Origin: Spirochaetaceae bacterium
GTDB taxonomy: Bacteria > Spirochaetota > Spirochaetia > Treponematales > Breznakiellaceae
Assembly: GCA_031278215.1 (NCBI GenBank)
Contig: JAITKV010000055.1
Span: 1-52,406 of the forward strand
Reading direction: 5' to 3'
Length of the DNA stretch: 52,406 bases
Shown here: positions 50,272 through 52,406 of the stretch, piece after piece
How the letters are laid out: each line of letters opens with the position of its first letter
Position numbering within the stretch: position 1 is the first letter of the stretch
The notes under the pieces: generated by a model
Told to the model about the DNA's origin: nothing
Database searches by the model: none
What the model saw: the letters and a program-made list of their open reading frames with translations, nothing else
Position numbers and translations under genes: made by a program

Positions 50272-51990
50272 TTAGAATATTTGTTCGTCCACCGGTTTAC
50301 CGCCGGGAACCATGGGCAGGACCATCTCGTCTTTGTCGATCACCGCCTCTATAAGGACGGCGCGGCCTTCGGCCAAATAAAGCGCGGCGCCGTTGAGGGC
50401 CCCGGTAAATTCCTCCGGGGTGTTTACCCTAAGACCGCGGATGCCGTAGGCCGCCGCCAGGGCGGGAAAATCCGGCTTTTCCCCAAGTTCGGTTTCCGAA
50501 AAATTTCCACCGCAAAAAAGCTTCTGCCATTGACGCACCATGCCCAGGCCGTGGTTGTTTATAAGCACGATCAGCAGGGGGATCCCGTGGACGCTCAAGG
50601 TCCCCAGTTCGGGACTGTTCATCCTAAAGGAGCCGTCTCCGGTAAAGAGAACCACAGGGCGCCCGGGATTGGCAAGCTTTGCCCCCAGGGCCGCCCCCAG
50701 GCCAAAGCCCATGGCCCCAAGACCCCCGGAACTGATAAATGACCGGGGTTCGGAAACCGGGTAATACCGGGCCGCCCACATTTGATGCTGCCCCACATCG
50801 GTTACCACAATGGCGCCGGGCTCTAATTTTTCCGCGGTTTTTTCTATAATAAACCGGGGACAAAGCCCCCTGCCCCGCCCCGGGGTACGGCGGGCGTCTT
50901 TTTTTTTGAGTCCTTCGATTTCATCGTTCCAGATGGAAGCCGCAGAGGGGGGAAGCTTTTTAAGGATCGCTTCCAGAATCTGTTTTAAGTCTCCGGTAAC
51001 GAAAAAATCCGAAGGGACATTTTTATTTATCTCTGCGGGATCAATGTCCAGGTGAAGGATCTTCGCAGCCTTGGCAAAGTGATCGGCCCTGCTGGTAACC
51101 CGGTCGGAAAAGCGCGACCCCGCCGCAATAAGAAGATCCGCCTTCTGTACCGCCTTGTTGGAAGCCGCCGTACCGTGCATGCCGATAAGCCCCGTACAAA
51201 GCGTAAAATTCCAGGGAACCGCCCCTATGCCCATTAAACTCATGGCCACCGGGGCCTTAAGCCTGCGGGCAAGGTCCATCAGTTCCTTCGAGGCCCCGGA
51301 TCTGTTCACCCCTCCTCCGGCATAGATCATGGGCCGCCGGGCGGCCCGGAACATTTCTACGGCCCTGTCAATATCCGCCGCGGTAAAAGTAGGCCGCTGG
51401 CTCCGCAGGGTAAGCCGCCGGGCCCGTTCCCCCAGGGCCTTGTAATCCTCCCAAACCGCCAGGGCCGCGGGCTTCCACTCCGCCTCGGCGGCGCAGATAT
51501 CCGAAGGAATATCGATAAGCACCGGCCCCGGACGGCCCGTCCGCGCCACCATAAAGGCTTCCCGGACCAGTTCCGCAAGTTCCCGGACATCCTTAACGAT
51601 CCAGTTATGCTTAACCACCGGCATGGTAATACCGGCAATATCAACTTCCTGGAAACTGTCTTTTCCTAAAAGATGAAGGGGCGCATTGCCGGTAATGGCC
51701 ACCACCGGAGAAGAATCCATGTAGGCCGCGGCAATTCCCGTAACCAGGTTTGTTGCCCCGGGCCCGGAGGTGGCAATGCAGACCCCCGTCTTGCCGCTGG
51801 AACGGGCATACCCGTCCGCCGCATGGGCCGCATGCTGCTCGTGGCTTACCAGGATATGGCGTATCGTATTCCGGTACTTATACAATTCGTCATAAATTGC
51901 CAGGACCGAACCGCCGGGAATGCCAAATACCGTGTCCACCCCTTCTTCAATAAGAGATTCAATGAGGATCCGGGCGCCAGAATATTTCAT
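50272..51990 (-). CDS. ilvB: Acetolactate synthase, large (catalytic) subunit
   Basis: A 572-residue thiamine-diphosphate enzyme for branched-chain amino-acid synthesis. The catalytic Glu lies in VSHEQHAAHAADGYAR, the ThDP/Mg motif is TGDGSFRMNSPELGTL (GDG) with LIVLINNHGLGMVRQWQ, and the middle FAD-binding domain has AAGSRFSDRVTS. The regulatory subunit gene ilvN or other ilv genes are not beside it; a phosphatase gene follows. It could instead be a catabolic AlsS-type enzyme, but the length and FAD-domain residues fit the anabolic type. No clear Shine-Dalgarno is seen. Confidence 0.9.
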   Translation of the reverse strand: MKYSGARILIESLIEEGVDTVFGIPGGSVLAIYDELYKYRNTIRHILVSHEQHAAHAADGYARSSGKTGVCIATSGPGATNLVTGIAAAYMDSSPVVAITGNAPLHLLGKDSFQEVDIAGITMPVVKHNWIVKDVRELAELVREAFMVARTGRPGPVLIDIPSDICAAEAEWKPAALAVWEDYKALGERARRLTLRSQRPTFTAADIDRAVEMFRAARRPMIYAGGGVNRSGASKELMDLARRLKAPVAMSLMGIGAVPWNFTLCTGLIGMHGTAASNKAVQKADLLIAAGSRFSDRVTSRADHFAKAAKILHLDIDPAEINKNVPSDFFVTGDLKQILEAILKKLPPSAASIWNDEIEGLKKKDARRTPGRGRGLCPRFIIEKTAEKLEPGAIVVTDVGQHQMWAARYYPVSEPRSFISSGGLGAMGFGLGAALGAKLANPGRPVVLFTGDGSFRMNSPELGTLSVHGIPLLIVLINNHGLGMVRQWQKLFCGGNFSETELGEKPDFPALAAAYGIRGLRVNTPEEFTGALNGAALYLAEGRAVLIEAVIDKDEMVLPMVPGGKPVDEQIF

Positions 51991-52034
51991 GGTTTTGCTT
52001 TACCCATTGTTTTCATGTTTAATTCTTACACTTC

Positions 52035-52064
52035 GGGAGAGTATCAAACTCTCCCTTTTTTTTT
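52035..52064 (+). terminator. Perfect intrinsic terminator, plus strand
   Basis: GGGAGAGT-ATCAA-ACTCTCCC (52035-52055) followed by nine T. This is the best U-tract hairpin of the window. It is oriented against the flanking minus-strand genes and overlaps the 3' end of the XRE gene, whose last codons (KKK-GRV) are read from its T-run and one arm. Confidence 0.75.
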
Positions 52065-52403
52065 ATCTATCTTTTCTTTCTGTATCTTCAATAAGACATC
52101 AGATTGAAGTAAAAGATAATCCTGTAATTGTTCGTCAAGATTATTATATATTGCTATTAATCTTTCAAGTTTAACATCGGGCGGCGGCGAACTGAACATT
52201 TCATCTTTTCCAGACTTTAACCATTCTTTATTGACGTTAAACTGTGTAGAGACTAGATGTATAATCCGGTCATTTACACTTTGATTTCCTAATTCTATAT
52301 CACCGTAAAAACTTTGACTTATATATATTCGTTTGGAAAATTCCCGTTGGGAAAGTCCCAATGTGATTCTGATTTTCTTTATCCGGTCGTTTATCCGCTC
52401 CAT
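52044..52403 (-). CDS. XRE-family helix-turn-helix regulator, AT-rich
   Basis: A 119-residue DNA-binding protein. Residues about 5-65 form the XRE domain (RIKKIRITLGLSQREFSKRI, then YISQSFYGDIELGNQSV), ending with the NKEWLKSGKDEMF segment seen in phage-type repressors. The remaining ~45 residues are a Leu-rich helix (LQDYLLLQSDVLLKIQ) likely used for dimerisation. Codon use is strikingly AT-rich compared with every neighbour, which suggests recent acquisition, perhaps at the edge of a mobile region to the right of the window. The gene is complete; its promoter is beyond the window. Confidence 0.85.
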   Translation of the reverse strand: MERINDRIKKIRITLGLSQREFSKRIYISQSFYGDIELGNQSVNDRIIHLVSTQFNVNKEWLKSGKDEMFSSPPPDVKLERLIAIYNNLDEQLQDYLLLQSDVLLKIQKEKIDKKKGRV

Positions 52404-52406
52404 GTA

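Overview
The window looks like chromosomal DNA of a spirochaete, most likely a host-associated Treponema relative (Treponematales, perhaps the termite/cockroach-gut Breznakiellaceae). Reasons: relaxed spirochaete-style lipoboxes, a giant membrane-tethered coiled-coil protein with a C-terminal helix-turn-helix of the kind known in spirochaetes, the carD-ispD-ispF-nth order, strict-anaerobe oxidative-stress genes (PerR plus reverse rubrerythrin), a glycyl-radical activase and the start of a BadF-type activase. The DNA is GC-rich by eye, with AT-rich islands at the intergenic repeats and at the right end. The species is inference only.

Layout. 1-1400: activase fragment, then perR-rubrerythrin. 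1393-6390: queuosine-precursor transporter and YjjW-like activase (minus), YchF, a cNMP-binding protein and an acyl-CoA synthetase (plus). 6449-10390: envelope proteins and a DHH phosphoesterase (minus). 10471-13590: a conserved hypothetical and an orphan OppA-type lipoprotein. 13768-14934: an unusual GutM / sorbitol-EII C-terminal fusion. 15176-18426: carD-ispD-ispF-nth and a lipoprotein. 18420-27087: small membrane protein, 1187-residue coiled-coil protein, HAD phosphatase, a cysteine-peptidase-like exported protein, a dead SGNH hydrolase, a beta-helix lipoprotein and an HPt protein. 27188-33125: htrA followed by a five-gene sugar-phosphate module (HAD, deoxyhypusine-synthase-like, SIS, PfkB, ROK). 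33189-43364: trpS, DUF805, an XRE-cupin regulator with an acyl-CoA ligase, DUF1015, an orphan PhoR-like kinase and alpha-glucan phosphorylase. 43674-52403: YbiT-like ABC-F, NagZ-like lipoprotein, a Pro/Ala-rich lipoprotein with its membrane partner, prfA, a metallophosphatase, ilvB and an AT-rich XRE regulator.

Three signals stand out beyond the gene list. (i) A dispersed ~90-106 bp element occurs four times, always between genes; it folds as two hairpins whose first stem carries compensatory base changes. (ii) At many genes a sigma70-like promoter sits so close to the start codon that the mRNA would be leaderless or nearly so, with no Shine-Dalgarno. (iii) The GutM fusion and the DHS-like sugar module are protein-level oddities whose roles are not explained by known pathways. 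No tRNA, rRNA, CRISPR array, transposase or prophage structural gene was seen.
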